A stretch of 64,000 nucleotides of DNA from Shimia_B sp038527375 (GCA_038527375.1 JBCBFU010000008.1:13539-77538), one strand, 5' to 3'. Positions 49,791 to 59,522 are shown, counted from the stretch's first letter. The notes: a model not told the origin generated them from the letters alone. Numbers and translations: made by a program.

Positions 49791-52478
49791 CTAGCCAAGA
49801 AAGATAAAATCCGACTCACTGAGGTCGTCGGCATCCACGTCTTCCAGCCGGATGCGGTGGTTGTCATAGGTGATCTGGGCATAGCTCTGCCCTTCGACAG
49901 TGACGTTGCGAATTTCGAGCCCCTCGAACCGGTCTTCCACGAACTTCATGCGCATCTGGTCTACCCCGATCTCAAAATCGGTGATCCAGTCCAATTCGCC
50001 GCTCTGGAACGTGTTGAAGACAAAGACGTCGCTGCCGTCCCCCCCGGTCATGCGGTCGCGACCTTCTCCCCCGTTCAGCGTGTCATTGCCGGTCCCGCCA
50101 TCCATTTGATCGCCGCCGCTGCCGCCGCCCAGAAAGTCATCGCCGGCTTCGCCAAAGAGGAAATCGTCGTCGTCGCCCGCCCCCAACAGGTCGTCGCCCG
50201 CACCGCCATACAGATAGTCGTTGCCGGTCCCGCCACCCAGGGAGTCGTTGCCGTCTTCGCCCATCACGATGTCATGGCCATAGCTGCCCGCAAGCGTGTC
50301 GTTGCCCGCACCACCGCGCACCTCGTCGGTGCCCCAACCGCCGCTGGCCACATCATCCCCGTCGCCTGCGTCGATGAAATCGTCATCCGCGCCCGATCCG
50401 ATGGTGTCGTTGCCCGCGCCACCGAACATCTGATCGTTTCCGTCGCTGCCGCCCAACTGATCGTCACCTTGGCCGCCATAGACGATATCGTCACCTTCAT
50501 GGGCCGCGATGTTGTCGTTGCCCGCCCCACCATAGAGCGTGTCGTCGCCCTTGCGGCCCAGCAGGCTGTCATTGCCGCCTTCACCCCAGATGATGTCATC
50601 CCCCGAGGCACCGTCCAGAAAGTCATCGCCGCTGCCGCCGTAGATCGTGTCCGATCCCCCAAGCGCGTAGATGATATCAAGGCCGTCCTGCCCGTAGATC
50701 GTATTGGCCCGCGACGTGCCTGTCAGCGTATCGTCGAACTGCGTGCCCATGATCCCTTCGATGGAGACAAAGCTGTCGCCCTCGGCATGGCCGGTATTGG
50801 CGGACGTGTCGGTCAGATTGACGATCAGGCCGATCCCGCTGGTCGAGTAATCGGCCAGATCGGTGCCTTCGCCGCCATCGATGATGTCCTCGCCCGCGCC
50901 ACCGGTCAGGATATCGTCGCCCGCCAACCCCAGCAGCGTCTCGCTGGCCTCGGTTCCGGTGAGTGTATCATCGGCCTCGGTGCCCTCGATGGCGGGTACC
51001 TCAAACGTGACGCCACCAACAAAGGACAGGTCCACATGGGTGCCGTTCAGGATGTCCTGGGTCGTGAGGTCCTCGACCGAGATCGATGCGCCGTTGGCCG
51101 AAAAGAGGCGCAGGCTCTCACTCCCAAAAGTCAGGATCGCACCGTTCGACGTGCTCTGCACCGTGACCTGCCGCAGGTCCCGCAGGAAGCCCCATTCGGA
51201 CAGATCGAGCGTGTCGGTGCCCAACTCGAAATCGAGAATCTGATCCTGAACGCCATCGGCCGACAGGATGAAAATATCCGCGCCCGCGCCCCCGGTCATG
51301 ACGTCGAACCCGTCGCCGTCCACGATAATGTCCTGACCTGCCCCGGCATCAACGGTCGCCCCGCCATCGTCCAACAGCAACTGGTCACGCCCATCCGTGC
51401 CCACAGCGCCGCCCACCGCACCGATCTGCCCAAGATCGAGCGACAGTTGCGTGACGCCCGCCGCATTGGTCGAGGTGACAAAAACGTCGATTGTGCCGTC
51501 ATGGGCCACGGCCTGGATGGCCGCAACGTTCGACAGGCCCATTTCGGTATCATCGACAATCGTGTCCAGCAGGACCAATCGCCCATCGGGCATCAGCGTG
51601 AATAGGCTGATCCCGTCATCAGAGCCGGAGACGAGGACAAAGACCTGCCCATCGACGTTCACCGTCTCCATCACCTGTGCGCCGTTGAACCGCGTGAACA
51701 GATCGTCGTTCACCTGATCCACCGCTGTCAGAGTGCCTTCGGGCGACAGTTCCAAAACCGTCAGGCTCGACGTGCCCGACGAGGCCATGACCACAAAGGC
51801 CGTGTCTGCGACCGTCACGATCTCCATGGCCTGGGGCGTCGTGACGGGCAGAAACTCGTTGAACCCCAAAGCAGCCGTTTCGGTCAGCCGGCCTGAGAAG
51901 TTCAACTTGTAGACGGTGATCCCGCTGTCTTCGGCACCAGCGGCCACCACGTAAGTCGACCCGCCCAAGGACGCGGTGGCCATCGCGGCCACGCCGTCGA
52001 GGTAAATGTCGTCATTGTCGTAGGTGACATTCACGTGCGTCAGGCTGCCGTCATCCTCGCGCTGGTAGGTGATGATGCCTTGGCTGCTGCTGTCGGACAT
52101 CAAGACGTAATCGCGCGACCCGACCGAGGCGGCCATAACCTCCACCGCGTCGACGAATTGTCCGGTGCTGTCGGAATAGACCCGGTGGCTTTGACCGTCG
52201 GCCGCGTCGATCACGCGCGTCAGATCGCTGTCCGCGATGCGCAACTGCGTGCCGCCAAACCACGCAGCAGACACATAGGTCTCTCCCGCGGGCAGCGTCG
52301 CTGAATCGGTGATCTGCGCAAGACCCGAACCGCCCACGTCAAACGTCACGACCTGATCCCACAGATCATGCTGAACACGCAGTTCCGTGCCGTCTAACCA
52401 GAAGGTCGCCGACCCCAGGGGTTGCGCCAAAAACCCCGTATCCAGCGTCCCGATATATGTGAACACACCCACGCTCAC
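49791..52478 (-). CDS. RTX protein with beta-propeller-like N-terminal region
   Basis: 895 residues, no N-terminal signal, as expected for type I export. The first 370 residues form repeated segments (LTVLELSPEGTLTAVDQVND, ISLFTLMPDGRLVLLDTIVD), resembling a beta-propeller. After a linker, many calcium-binding GGxGxDxxx nonapeptides run to about residue 830, and the C terminus (DLSESDFIFLG) looks like a type I secretion signal. The start is a GTG at 52478 with GAGGAC very close; the GTG two codons later has better spacing. No exporter is adjacent, so it may use the system at 35.6-40.3 kb. Confidence 0.85.
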   Translation of the reverse strand: MSVGVFTYIGTLDTGFLAQPLGSATFWLDGTELRVQHDLWDQVVTFDVGGSGLAQITDSATLPAGETYVSAAWFGGTQLRIADSDLTRVIDAADGQSHRVYSDSTGQFVDAVEVMAASVGSRDYVLMSDSSSQGIITYQREDDGSLTHVNVTYDNDDIYLDGVAAMATASLGGSTYVVAAGAEDSGITVYKLNFSGRLTETAALGFNEFLPVTTPQAMEIVTVADTAFVVMASSGTSSLTVLELSPEGTLTAVDQVNDDLFTRFNGAQVMETVNVDGQVFVLVSGSDDGISLFTLMPDGRLVLLDTIVDDTEMGLSNVAAIQAVAHDGTIDVFVTSTNAAGVTQLSLDLGQIGAVGGAVGTDGRDQLLLDDGGATVDAGAGQDIIVDGDGFDVMTGGAGADIFILSADGVQDQILDFELGTDTLDLSEWGFLRDLRQVTVQSTSNGAILTFGSESLRLFSANGASISVEDLTTQDILNGTHVDLSFVGGVTFEVPAIEGTEADDTLTGTEASETLLGLAGDDILTGGAGEDIIDGGEGTDLADYSTSGIGLIVNLTDTSANTGHAEGDSFVSIEGIMGTQFDDTLTGTSRANTIYGQDGLDIIYALGGSDTIYGGSGDDFLDGASGDDIIWGEGGNDSLLGRKGDDTLYGGAGNDNIAAHEGDDIVYGGQGDDQLGGSDGNDQMFGGAGNDTIGSGADDDFIDAGDGDDVASGGWGTDEVRGGAGNDTLAGSYGHDIVMGEDGNDSLGGGTGNDYLYGGAGDDLLGAGDDDDFLFGEAGDDFLGGGSGGDQMDGGTGNDTLNGGEGRDRMTGGDGSDVFVFNTFQSGELDWITDFEIGVDQMRMKFVEDRFEGLEIRNVTVEGQSYAQITYDNHRIRLEDVDADDLSESDFIFLG
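50030..50985 (-). repeat. RTX calcium-binding nonapeptide repeat region
   Basis: Many copies of the GGxGxDxxx pattern (e.g. LYGGAGDDLLGAGDDDD) encoded on the minus strand, folding as calcium-loaded parallel beta-rolls outside the cell. Some units have GGxG replaced by GSGA or similar. They give the plus strand a long false open frame. Confidence 0.85.
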
Positions 52479-52599
52479 CGTCCTCTACTCACCAAGGCGG
52501 CAGCATCGGCGAACAGAGTTAACGGGCGTTTAGGTGGGCAAGATCAGAATGCCTTGGATTTTAGGCGAATGCCCTGCGACAGGACCTTTGCGTATGGCA

Positions 52600-54003
52600 T
52601 CACCCCGCCAGCGACGGAAGCCACAGAACAATCGCAGGGAACGCCACGAGGAGGGCGATGGTCGCCGCATCGGCCACGAAGAACGGTGTCACGCCCTTGA
52701 AGACATCCTGCACGCTCAGATCATCGCGCACGCCTGCCACGACAAAGCAGTTCAGCCCGATGGGCGGCGTGATCAGACAGAATTCCGCCATCTTGACCAC
52801 AAGGATCCCGAACCAGATGGCACACATCGGCCCCGACATCCCGAACGCGCTGTCGGCGGCGGACACGAATTCCCCCCCGTTCAGCGCCATGACCGCCGGG
52901 TAGACCACGGGCAACGTCAACAGCAGCATCCCGATGGCGTCCATGAACATGCCCAAGACGGCATAGGCCAACAGGATCAGGATCAGCGTGACCCACGGGC
53001 TCTGTTCCAGCGAGGTGATCCAGTCCGAGAACGCGCCCGGCAGATCGGCAAAGCCCAAGAACCGCACATAGATCAACACGCCCCAGATGATCGTAAAGAT
53101 CATCACCGACAGCTTTGCGGTATCTAGAAGCGCCTGACCGAACTCGCGCAGCTTCATGCCCCGCGCCATCGCATAGACAAAGACGATGAAGGCCCCGATC
53201 GCCCCGCCTTCGGTCGGCGTGCCCCAAGCGTCGCCGCCAAAGGGGTTGTAGACAAAGAGGATGATCGCCAGCACCACAAAGACGATGGGCAGGGCGGGGG
53301 GCAAGGCCACCAGACGCTCGCGCCACGTAAAGCCACCCACCGGCGGGCCGAAATTGCGGATCGTCATCGCCATCCCGATGATCAGCAGGGCATAGATTAC
53401 CGCCGAAAACAGCCCCGGAATGAACCCCGCAAGGAGGAGCTTGCCCACGTCCTGTTCCACGATGATCGCATAGATCACAAGGATGGCCGATGGCGGGATA
53501 AGCGACGCCAGCGTGCCGCCCGCGGCCACGACACCCGCGGCAAAGCGTTTGTCATACCCGATCTTGAGCATCTCGGGGATCGCGATGCGGGCAAAGACGG
53601 CAGCCGTCGCGACCGAGGCACCAGAGACCGCCGCGAACCCCGCCGTGGCAAAGACGGTCGATACCGCAAGGCCCCCCGGCACCCACGCGATCCAGCGCTT
53701 CGCGGCCTCAAACAGCGCCTGCGTCAGGTTCGCGTAATAGGCCAGATAGCCGATCAGGATGAAGGTCGGGATCAGCGACAGGGCCTGACTGGACACCTTG
53801 GAATGCGGGACCTGACCGGCGGTTTTGACGGCGACCGTCAACGCCCAGCCAAATTCATCCGCGGCCATGCCTTTCTTGGCCCAGAAGATCCAGATCAGTC
53901 CGATCAACCCGGCAAGACCCGCAGCAAAAGCCACGCGCATGCCCAGAAGGACGGTCACCAGCAGGCCGCCCGTGACCCACAGCCCGATATCAATGGGTTC
54001 CAT
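52600..54003 (-). CDS. dctM: TRAP transporter large permease, DctM-type
   Basis: 467 residues with about twelve hydrophobic helices, full length for the large TRAP subunit. Conserved stretches include PSAILVIYAIIVEQDVGKLL and GMFMDAIGMLLLTLPVVYPA, and the C-terminal PPIGLNCFVVAG. It uses the sodium gradient to import the substrate delivered by DctP. The gene follows dctQ by 2 bases. The substrate is unknown: in the absence of a catabolic neighbour only a carboxylic acid or similar organic acid can be suggested. Confidence 0.93.
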   Translation of the reverse strand: MEPIDIGLWVTGGLLVTVLLGMRVAFAAGLAGLIGLIWIFWAKKGMAADEFGWALTVAVKTAGQVPHSKVSSQALSLIPTFILIGYLAYYANLTQALFEAAKRWIAWVPGGLAVSTVFATAGFAAVSGASVATAAVFARIAIPEMLKIGYDKRFAAGVVAAGGTLASLIPPSAILVIYAIIVEQDVGKLLLAGFIPGLFSAVIYALLIIGMAMTIRNFGPPVGGFTWRERLVALPPALPIVFVVLAIILFVYNPFGGDAWGTPTEGGAIGAFIVFVYAMARGMKLREFGQALLDTAKLSVMIFTIIWGVLIYVRFLGFADLPGAFSDWITSLEQSPWVTLILILLAYAVLGMFMDAIGMLLLTLPVVYPAVMALNGGEFVSAADSAFGMSGPMCAIWFGILVVKMAEFCLITPPIGLNCFVVAGVRDDLSVQDVFKGVTPFFVADAATIALLVAFPAIVLWLPSLAG

Positions 54004-54005
54004 GA

Positions 54006-54629
54006 TCAGTCCCTTTCGCCAACGGCGGCGGCTTCTTCGGCGGCCTGGGTTGCAACATCAATCGGCATCGGTACGGCGACAGCGTGGCCTGTGACCAGCG
54101 CGCGCGCCCAGCCCCAGCATTGCAGCACAAGGCGCAAGCCCAGCACGCCAAAGGCCACCGGCGCCAGCAGCTTCGCAGGCCAGATCGGCAGCGCGATATC
54201 CATGGTGCTGTCCCGGCTCCACATCGGCGCGGACCAGTCAAAGGACCGACCAAAATGCGCCCATGTCCCCCACACCAAGAGGACGATCAGCAGCAGCACG
54301 AGGAGGGTGGTCAAAAGCTCTACCAAAAACAGCGCGCGGCCTTTCAGGGCGCCCACGATCATATCCATGCGGATGTGGCCGCCTTCGCGCTGGGTGTAAC
54401 TGACCCCCATGAACGCAATGAGCGGCATCGCCTGTTCGATCCAGTCGACATATCCGGGGATCGGCTGGCCAAAGAAATTTCGGCCAGACACCGACACCAC
54501 CGCCAGCAGCATCAGCGCAAAGACCGTGATGCCTGACAGAAGGGCCAGGGCCTTTTCCAGCGTCAGCAGGCCACGGTCGATCCGTGACAAAAGGCTGTCG
54601 TCAACGGCAATGGAAGCAGAGCCTGCCAT
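54006..54629 (-). CDS. dctQ: TRAP transporter small permease, DctQ-type
   Basis: 207 residues with four hydrophobic helices, typical of DctQ. The motif FMGVSYTQREGGHIRMDMIVG near the second helix is family-characteristic. Its start lies 88 bases after the dctP stop, and a poorly structured GC-rich stretch follows dctP. It ends 2 bases before dctM. It acts as the membrane partner stabilising the large permease. Length is slightly long because of an Ala/Glu-rich C-terminal tail. Confidence 0.88.
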   Translation of the reverse strand: MAGSASIAVDDSLLSRIDRGLLTLEKALALLSGITVFALMLLAVVSVSGRNFFGQPIPGYVDWIEQAMPLIAFMGVSYTQREGGHIRMDMIVGALKGRALFLVELLTTLLVLLLIVLLVWGTWAHFGRSFDWSAPMWSRDSTMDIALPIWPAKLLAPVAFGVLGLRLVLQCWGWARALVTGHAVAVPMPIDVATQAAEEAAAVGERD

Positions 54630-54717
54630 GTGGGTTCGTCCTGTAGGAGAGGTAAGCTTGGGTGAAAACGAAGTGCCCCGCGCCCCGGATCAAAGCCCGG
54701 GGCGCGGGGCGGGCCGT

Positions 54718-55731
54718 TTACATGCCCGTTTCGTCGATTTGTGCGCGCACGAAGTCCAGAAGCTCCTGCGCAGGCAGACCGCGCGCGGCGTTATCCGTCA
54801 CCCAGGCTTCGGCAGCGGGACCCGCAACCGCATCACGGAACGACGACAGCGCGTCGTCCGAGAAGCTCACGCGCTCGATGCTGCGTTCGTCCAGCGCGGG
54901 ACCCCAAGCATCCATCGTGGCCCCTTCATAGGTGGCGATGTAGTGATCCAGCGCCTCGTCGACCGACCCCAAAAGCGCCTCGCGATGGGCGTCCGACAGA
55001 CCATCCAGCGCGTCGCTGTTCACCACCACGGGGCAGTTCACGGTGCCGGGGTTCAGGTTGGTCGTCCACCAATCGGCGCTTTCGATCGTGCCGAACGACA
55101 TATGCGCGTGGGGGGCAAAGGACACAGCTGACACAACGCCGCTGTCCATGGCCTGACGCACTTCGGTGGCCGACATCGACGTGGGCACCGCGCCGACAGC
55201 TTCCATCGCGGCACCGATACCGCCTGTCGCACGCACCTGCATGCCCTCAAAATCGCTCAGAGCGGCAGGCGCATCGCCTTTGCCGACGATGTTGTATTGC
55301 GGCAGCGGCGACGGCATCAGCAGCGTTGCGTTCCAGCGGGCCAGATCGGCCACGGCGGCGGGGTGCTGGTACAGCGCCTGGCTCACCTTGCGTTCCTGCT
55401 CTAGCGTCTCAACGCCCAGGAACGGCAGCTCCAGAACGGTGATCGACGGGTTCTTGTCGCGGTGGTAGCCCGCGCAGAACTGGGCCATCTCGAACGCGCC
55501 GATCGAGATCCCGTCGAGGTTCTCGCGGTTGTTCGACAGACCGCCATAGCTGATGTTCAGGGTGAATTCGCCGCCGGTCTTGGCGTCGACCAGCTCGGCC
55601 AGCTTTTCAACGTGCTCGGTGAATGCGCGGCGTTTGCCCCACAGCGAGACGTTCCATTCCGTGGCCATCGCCTCGGTGCCAAAGGCAATTGCAATCGCTG
55701 CCACGCAGGCGCGGTTCAGATAACTCTTCAT
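54718..55731 (-). CDS. dctP: TRAP transporter solute-binding protein, DctP-type
   Basis: 337 residues from the ATG at 55731 with GGGAGGAC upstream; the open frame beginning at 55767 lacks a suitable site. It has a Sec signal peptide (MKSYLNRACVAAIAIAFG, cleavage near TEAMA). The mature domain contains FEGMQVRATGGIGAAMEAVGA, the usual carboxylate-binding Arg region of DctP proteins, and GVVSAVSFAPH. It captures the substrate in the periplasm for DctQM. Members of the TRAP set of this window are all on the minus strand, in the order dctP-dctQ-dctM. Confidence 0.9.
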   Translation of the reverse strand: MKSYLNRACVAAIAIAFGTEAMATEWNVSLWGKRRAFTEHVEKLAELVDAKTGGEFTLNISYGGLSNNRENLDGISIGAFEMAQFCAGYHRDKNPSITVLELPFLGVETLEQERKVSQALYQHPAAVADLARWNATLLMPSPLPQYNIVGKGDAPAALSDFEGMQVRATGGIGAAMEAVGAVPTSMSATEVRQAMDSGVVSAVSFAPHAHMSFGTIESADWWTTNLNPGTVNCPVVVNSDALDGLSDAHREALLGSVDEALDHYIATYEGATMDAWGPALDERSIERVSFSDDALSSFRDAVAGPAAEAWVTDNAARGLPAQELLDFVRAQIDETGM

Positions 55732-55854
55732 GATGTCCTCCCAAAACTGGCCCGTTTGCCGAGCCATGTGGGGGACAATGTACGCCAGATTCGCGCGGTG
55801 GCTAGGAAGATAACCGCGCGCGGGCCCCGGCGGCGGCCTGCGGATTTCCGCGCG

Positions 55855-57177
55855 CTAAAGGATCGCGTCCTTGTCCAGACCCAGCTTCACGATTTTTTCG
55901 TTCAGCGTGCGCCGTCCGATGCCGAGCGCCTCGGCCACGGCGTCCATGCGGCCCTGATGGCTGCGGATCGCCTTTGCGATCAACTCGCGTTCAAAGGCGG
56001 CCACAGCCTCACGCAGGGTTCCGGGTAAATCGGAGGCCGTGTCCACGCGCAACGCTTCGGCCACCGACCCTTGCCCCCGCCGCGCGGCCAACACGCGCCG
56101 TTCGGCCACCTGCCGCAACTCGCGCACGTTGCCGGGCCAGTCATGGGCCAGCAGCGCCGCCACATCCTCGGCCGATGGTTCGGGCGCATCGACCTCGTAG
56201 AGCGTGGCGAGGTCAGCGACAAAGGCCGCAAAGAGCAATAGCACATCCTCGCGCCGATCCCGCAAAGGGGGCAGATCAACGGTAAAGGTATTGAGCCGGT
56301 AAGACAGGTCCGCGCGAAACCGGCCTTCCGCAATCGCGGTCTCAAGCTGATCGTTAGAGGCCGCGATGATTCGCAGCCGCAACTTGCGCGGCCTGCCATC
56401 GGGGCCTGGTACTTCATGCGTTTCCAGCACCCTCAGCAGTCGGGCCTGTGTCTCCGCGACCAAGGTCAGCACCTCATCGAGGAACAGCGTCCCCCCATCC
56501 GCTGCGGGCAGGTAGCCCCGCGTTTGCCCATCCCCGAACATAACCTCGTCAAAGCGATCTGCCGAGATATTGGCGCAGTTGATCGCCACGAAAGGCCCAT
56601 CGGGATCCGGCCCCAGATCGTGCAGCGCGCGGGCCACCAACTCCTTGCCCGTCCCAGTCTCGCCTTGCAGCAAAACAGGCGCACGACTGTCCGCAAGGTC
56701 CGTCACATGGGCGCGCAAGGCGGCCATGACGGGCGTATCGCCGAGCAAGATCCGGTCCAAACCCGACAACCGCGTCAAACGCTCTTGCAGGCGCCCGGTG
56801 CTCCGTTTCAGGCGATGATTTTCCGCCGCATGGGCAAGGATCGTCAGCAGACGCCGGGGATCATAGGGTTTCTCGACAAAGCTGTAGGCGCCGGCCTGCA
56901 TGGCCTGCACAGCCGTCGGAATGTCGCCATGGGCCGAAATCAGAACCACGGGCACGTCGCCCGCGAGCCTGCGTTCCACAAGGTCCACACCGCTCAGACC
57001 CGGCATGCGCACATCTGACAGGATCACGTCGGGGGCAAAGCTCGCGACCTGCGCGGCCACCTGTTCCGCACGGGGGACGGCATCGGCCTCCCACCCCGCG
57101 GCGGCGGCAAGCTCCAGCAGGCTGCTGCGCATGGATCGGTCATCATCGACAATCAAGAGACGGCTTTTGGCAGTCAT
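55855..57177 (-). CDS. dctD: DctD-type response regulator lacking the GAFTGA loop
   Basis: 440 residues. It has a receiver domain with Asp55 in LSDVRMPG and Lys in VEKPYDPRR, a AAA domain with Walker A GETGTGKE, TLFLDEV as Walker B and an arginine-finger region, and a Fis-type HTH at the C terminus (VAEALGIGRRTLNEKI). The position of the GAFTGA motif reads FGDGQTRGYLPAADGG, so the sigma-54 contact loop is missing. It may activate sigma-70 holoenzyme, as known for NtrC of Rhodobacter capsulatus. It overlaps the DctB stop by 4 bases and lies upstream of the TRAP genes. Confidence 0.9.
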   Translation of the reverse strand: MTAKSRLLIVDDDRSMRSSLLELAAAAGWEADAVPRAEQVAAQVASFAPDVILSDVRMPGLSGVDLVERRLAGDVPVVLISAHGDIPTAVQAMQAGAYSFVEKPYDPRRLLTILAHAAENHRLKRSTGRLQERLTRLSGLDRILLGDTPVMAALRAHVTDLADSRAPVLLQGETGTGKELVARALHDLGPDPDGPFVAINCANISADRFDEVMFGDGQTRGYLPAADGGTLFLDEVLTLVAETQARLLRVLETHEVPGPDGRPRKLRLRIIAASNDQLETAIAEGRFRADLSYRLNTFTVDLPPLRDRREDVLLLFAAFVADLATLYEVDAPEPSAEDVAALLAHDWPGNVRELRQVAERRVLAARRGQGSVAEALRVDTASDLPGTLREAVAAFERELIAKAIRSHQGRMDAVAEALGIGRRTLNEKIVKLGLDKDAIL

Positions 57178-58937
57178 TGCGCGGCCACCTGTTCCATCGT
57201 GCCCGCGGGCAGGCGCAGCACGAACTCGGCGCCCGTTCCATGGGTCCGGTCCCGCGCCGTCAGGCTGCCGTCATGCTCCTGCGCAATCTCCATGGAGATC
57301 GCGAGGCCAAGACCCATGCCTTCGCCCGAGGCGCGCGTGCTGACGAAAGGCTCTGACAGGGCCTCGATGCTTTGCCCGTTCAACCCCGGACCGCTATCCA
57401 CCACCGATAGCCGAACGCCCCCATCCGCATCGCGGTTCAGACCGATATCGACCCTCTGCGGTGCCGTGGTGTCAGACGCGGCCTCTGCGGCGTTGCGCAG
57501 CAGGTTCACGACGATCTGTTCCAGCCGCAGCCGATCCCCGCGCACGACAAGGTCATCATCCGCGGCAACATCGGTCACAAAGGCCACGTCGGCGAAACTC
57601 GGGCCAACCAGATCGAGCGCCGTGTCAAGGACCTCGGGCATCTCGACCGCGCCGAACTGGTCGTTGCCCGGGCGCGCGAAGAACTTCAACTGACGGGTGA
57701 TCCCCTCCATCCGCTCGACCAATCCGCTCAGCGCCGGGGCCACCCTGTTGCCACCCAGTTCGGCGGCCAAAAGATGGTTCTTCATGGCCGCGATGGGCTG
57801 CCCCAATTCATGCGTGACCGACGCCGCAAGGTGGCCCAAGGCGGCCAGCTTGGACGCGCGCTCCAACTCGCGTTGCGTCCGGCGCAGCTTGGTTTCGGCG
57901 ATCTTGCGCTCGTCGATCTCGTGGGCCAGCTGCGCGTTGGTGCGGCGCAATTGGGCCTCGGCCTCGCGCGATGCGCTCAGCGCACGGGTCGTCGCGCGCG
58001 CGCGCCTGCGCTGCGCCCCCACAAGGAACGCGCCAGCCAGCAGAACCGCCAAAAGCGCCGTCAGCAGCGCGCGCGAGGCCGCCGGTTGAAGCGGCCCCAG
58101 ATAGTGCAACGACCAGCCTTCGGGCAAATTCGCGCGGACAACACGCGTGTACCGCTGCCCGTCCAGCCACAGGATCGCGTCACCTGTCGCCGCCCACGCC
58201 AATACGGGCAGCGGTTCATCCGCAAATTGCCGCTCCGACGCGATTTCGGCCCGCCGGGCGTCCGACAAAGGTGACAGCGTGTGATAGAGCCACGCAGGAT
58301 CCGACGCCAACACGACAATGCCATCGCTGTTGACCAGCATCACCTTTTCACCCCCCGCCCGCCAACTGTCTGATAGCTCGCCCAGATCCAGCTTGAGCGC
58401 GAGCACCCCCGCGATGTCTCCGCTCGTGGCCCGGACCGGGCTCGCGATGAAATAGCCGGGGCGGCGCGTGGTGGCTCCGATCCCGTAGAATGTGCCCTCT
58501 TCTCCGGACAAGGCCGCCTGGAAATAGGGACGAAACCCGTAGCTCTGCCCCAGAAAGCTCAACGTGGTGCCCGCGTTGGAGGCCGCAATCGTCTCGCCCG
58601 TCCGGTCCATGAGATAGATCGCATCGACCCCGGCCTGCGCTGCAAACCGCGCCAGACGCGTGTTCAGCCCCGAAGGCGGGGCGCCTTGGGCCACGTTGCG
58701 GACCTGCACATCCTCGGCAAGGATCGGGGGCAGGTGGCGAAAGCGCGCGACCTCGGCCCTGAGCGAGCTGTCATAGAGCGAGGCCCGCGCCGTGGCTGTA
58801 CGCCGTTCATCGGCCTGAAACGCGGCCAGCGACACCGCATAGATCGCCACGACCGCGACGCACGCGAGCACCCAAAAAACAGCATTGGGTATGCGCCTGC
58901 GGCCAAGACCGGGTGGGGTGTCAGACAGTGAGGACAT
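57174..58937 (-). CDS. dctB: DctB-type sensor histidine kinase
   Basis: 587 residues from the ATG at 58937. Two membrane helices at about 20-40 and 290-310 flank a double-Cache-type periplasmic sensor domain (IYLMDRTGETIAASNAGTTL, GYFIASPVRATSGDIAGVL). A coiled-coil segment follows, then the H-box SVTHELGQPIAAMKNH, N-box LLRNAAEAAS and G-boxes VVDSGPGLNG and GMGLGLAISM. It senses a dicarboxylate-like ligand and phosphorylates the DctD-type regulator. It is the first gene of the TRAP/regulator cluster. The ribosome-binding site at this start is weak. Confidence 0.9.
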   Translation of the reverse strand: MSSLSDTPPGLGRRRIPNAVFWVLACVAVVAIYAVSLAAFQADERRTATARASLYDSSLRAEVARFRHLPPILAEDVQVRNVAQGAPPSGLNTRLARFAAQAGVDAIYLMDRTGETIAASNAGTTLSFLGQSYGFRPYFQAALSGEEGTFYGIGATTRRPGYFIASPVRATSGDIAGVLALKLDLGELSDSWRAGGEKVMLVNSDGIVVLASDPAWLYHTLSPLSDARRAEIASERQFADEPLPVLAWAATGDAILWLDGQRYTRVVRANLPEGWSLHYLGPLQPAASRALLTALLAVLLAGAFLVGAQRRRARATTRALSASREAEAQLRRTNAQLAHEIDERKIAETKLRRTQRELERASKLAALGHLAASVTHELGQPIAAMKNHLLAAELGGNRVAPALSGLVERMEGITRQLKFFARPGNDQFGAVEMPEVLDTALDLVGPSFADVAFVTDVAADDDLVVRGDRLRLEQIVVNLLRNAAEAASDTTAPQRVDIGLNRDADGGVRLSVVDSGPGLNGQSIEALSEPFVSTRASGEGMGLGLAISMEIAQEHDGSLTARDRTHGTGAEFVLRLPAGTMEQVAAQ

Positions 58938-59030
58938 GGGGCAGGTGCATAACACGCCCGCCCGCTGGTCCTGCAAGCAAACAATCACGCTGCGATAAGC
59001 GGCGTCACATCAATCTGAAATGAGGGGGAA

Positions 59031-59106
<76 letters not shown>

Positions 59107-59127
59107 TTAGACCAGCGCGGTCTTAGT

Positions 59128-59170
59128 CGCGGGCGCAGGGCGGTTCAAGCAAAAACCGCAGGCGCCCGCG
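59128..59170 (-). terminator. Nested hairpin downstream of the FYDLN gene
   Basis: CGCGGGCGC (59128-59136) pairs with GCGCCCGCG (59162-59170), and inside it GCGGTT (59140-59145) pairs with AACCGC (59154-59159). It lies just after the stop of the minus-strand FYDLN gene and before the tRNA. No T-tract is seen, so its termination strength is uncertain. Confidence 0.5.
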
Positions 59171-59183
59171 CGATTATCAGTCG

Positions 59184-59522
59184 TTAGTCGTCGTTGTCGT
59201 CGGACGCGACATCGGCAATCTCGTCGAGCGACACGTTGTCCTCGTCATCGTCGTCATCCAGCACGTCATCGCCCAGATCCACGTCGACATCATCGCCGTC
59301 GTCATCGTCGTCGAGAACCACATCCTCGGCGTCGGTGTCCGCGTCTTTCATCTTCTTGGTCTGCGCGTCTTCCGCGTCCGCGACCATCGTGCGGCCCTTG
59401 CCAGTGTCCAGCGTCACGACTTCGCCGGTATAGGGGCTGACGATCGGGTTCTTGTTCAGGTCGTAGAAGCGTTTGCCGGTGGTGGGGCAAACGCGTTTCA
59501 CACCCCATTCTTCTTTGGGCAT
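59184..59522 (-). CDS. FYDLN-acid family protein (TIGR02300)
   Basis: 112 residues from the ATG at 59522; the longer frame upstream lacks the family start. It begins with MPKEEWGVKRVCPTTGKRFY and DLNKNPIVSPYTGE, the family core, followed by a highly acidic Asp/Glu tail of about 50 residues. A single Cys is present in the core. The role is unknown; the family is nearly universal in alphaproteobacteria. It is divergent from the metalloprotease gene, with about 190 bases between them in which no feature was seen. Confidence 0.93.
   Translation of the reverse strand: MPKEEWGVKRVCPTTGKRFYDLNKNPIVSPYTGEVVTLDTGKGRTMVADAEDAQTKKMKDADTDAEDVVLDDDDDGDDVDVDLGDDVLDDDDDEDNVSLDEIADVASDDNDD

Noticed and set aside
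49857..51605. A 582-residue open frame on the plus strand
   Set aside because: It is the mirror of the RTX nonapeptide repeats on the minus strand; composition bias explains the open frame.
55732..55854. A sigma-54 promoter before dctP
   Set aside because: The best match (TGGC then TTG) has the wrong spacing, and the regulator lacks GAFTGA.
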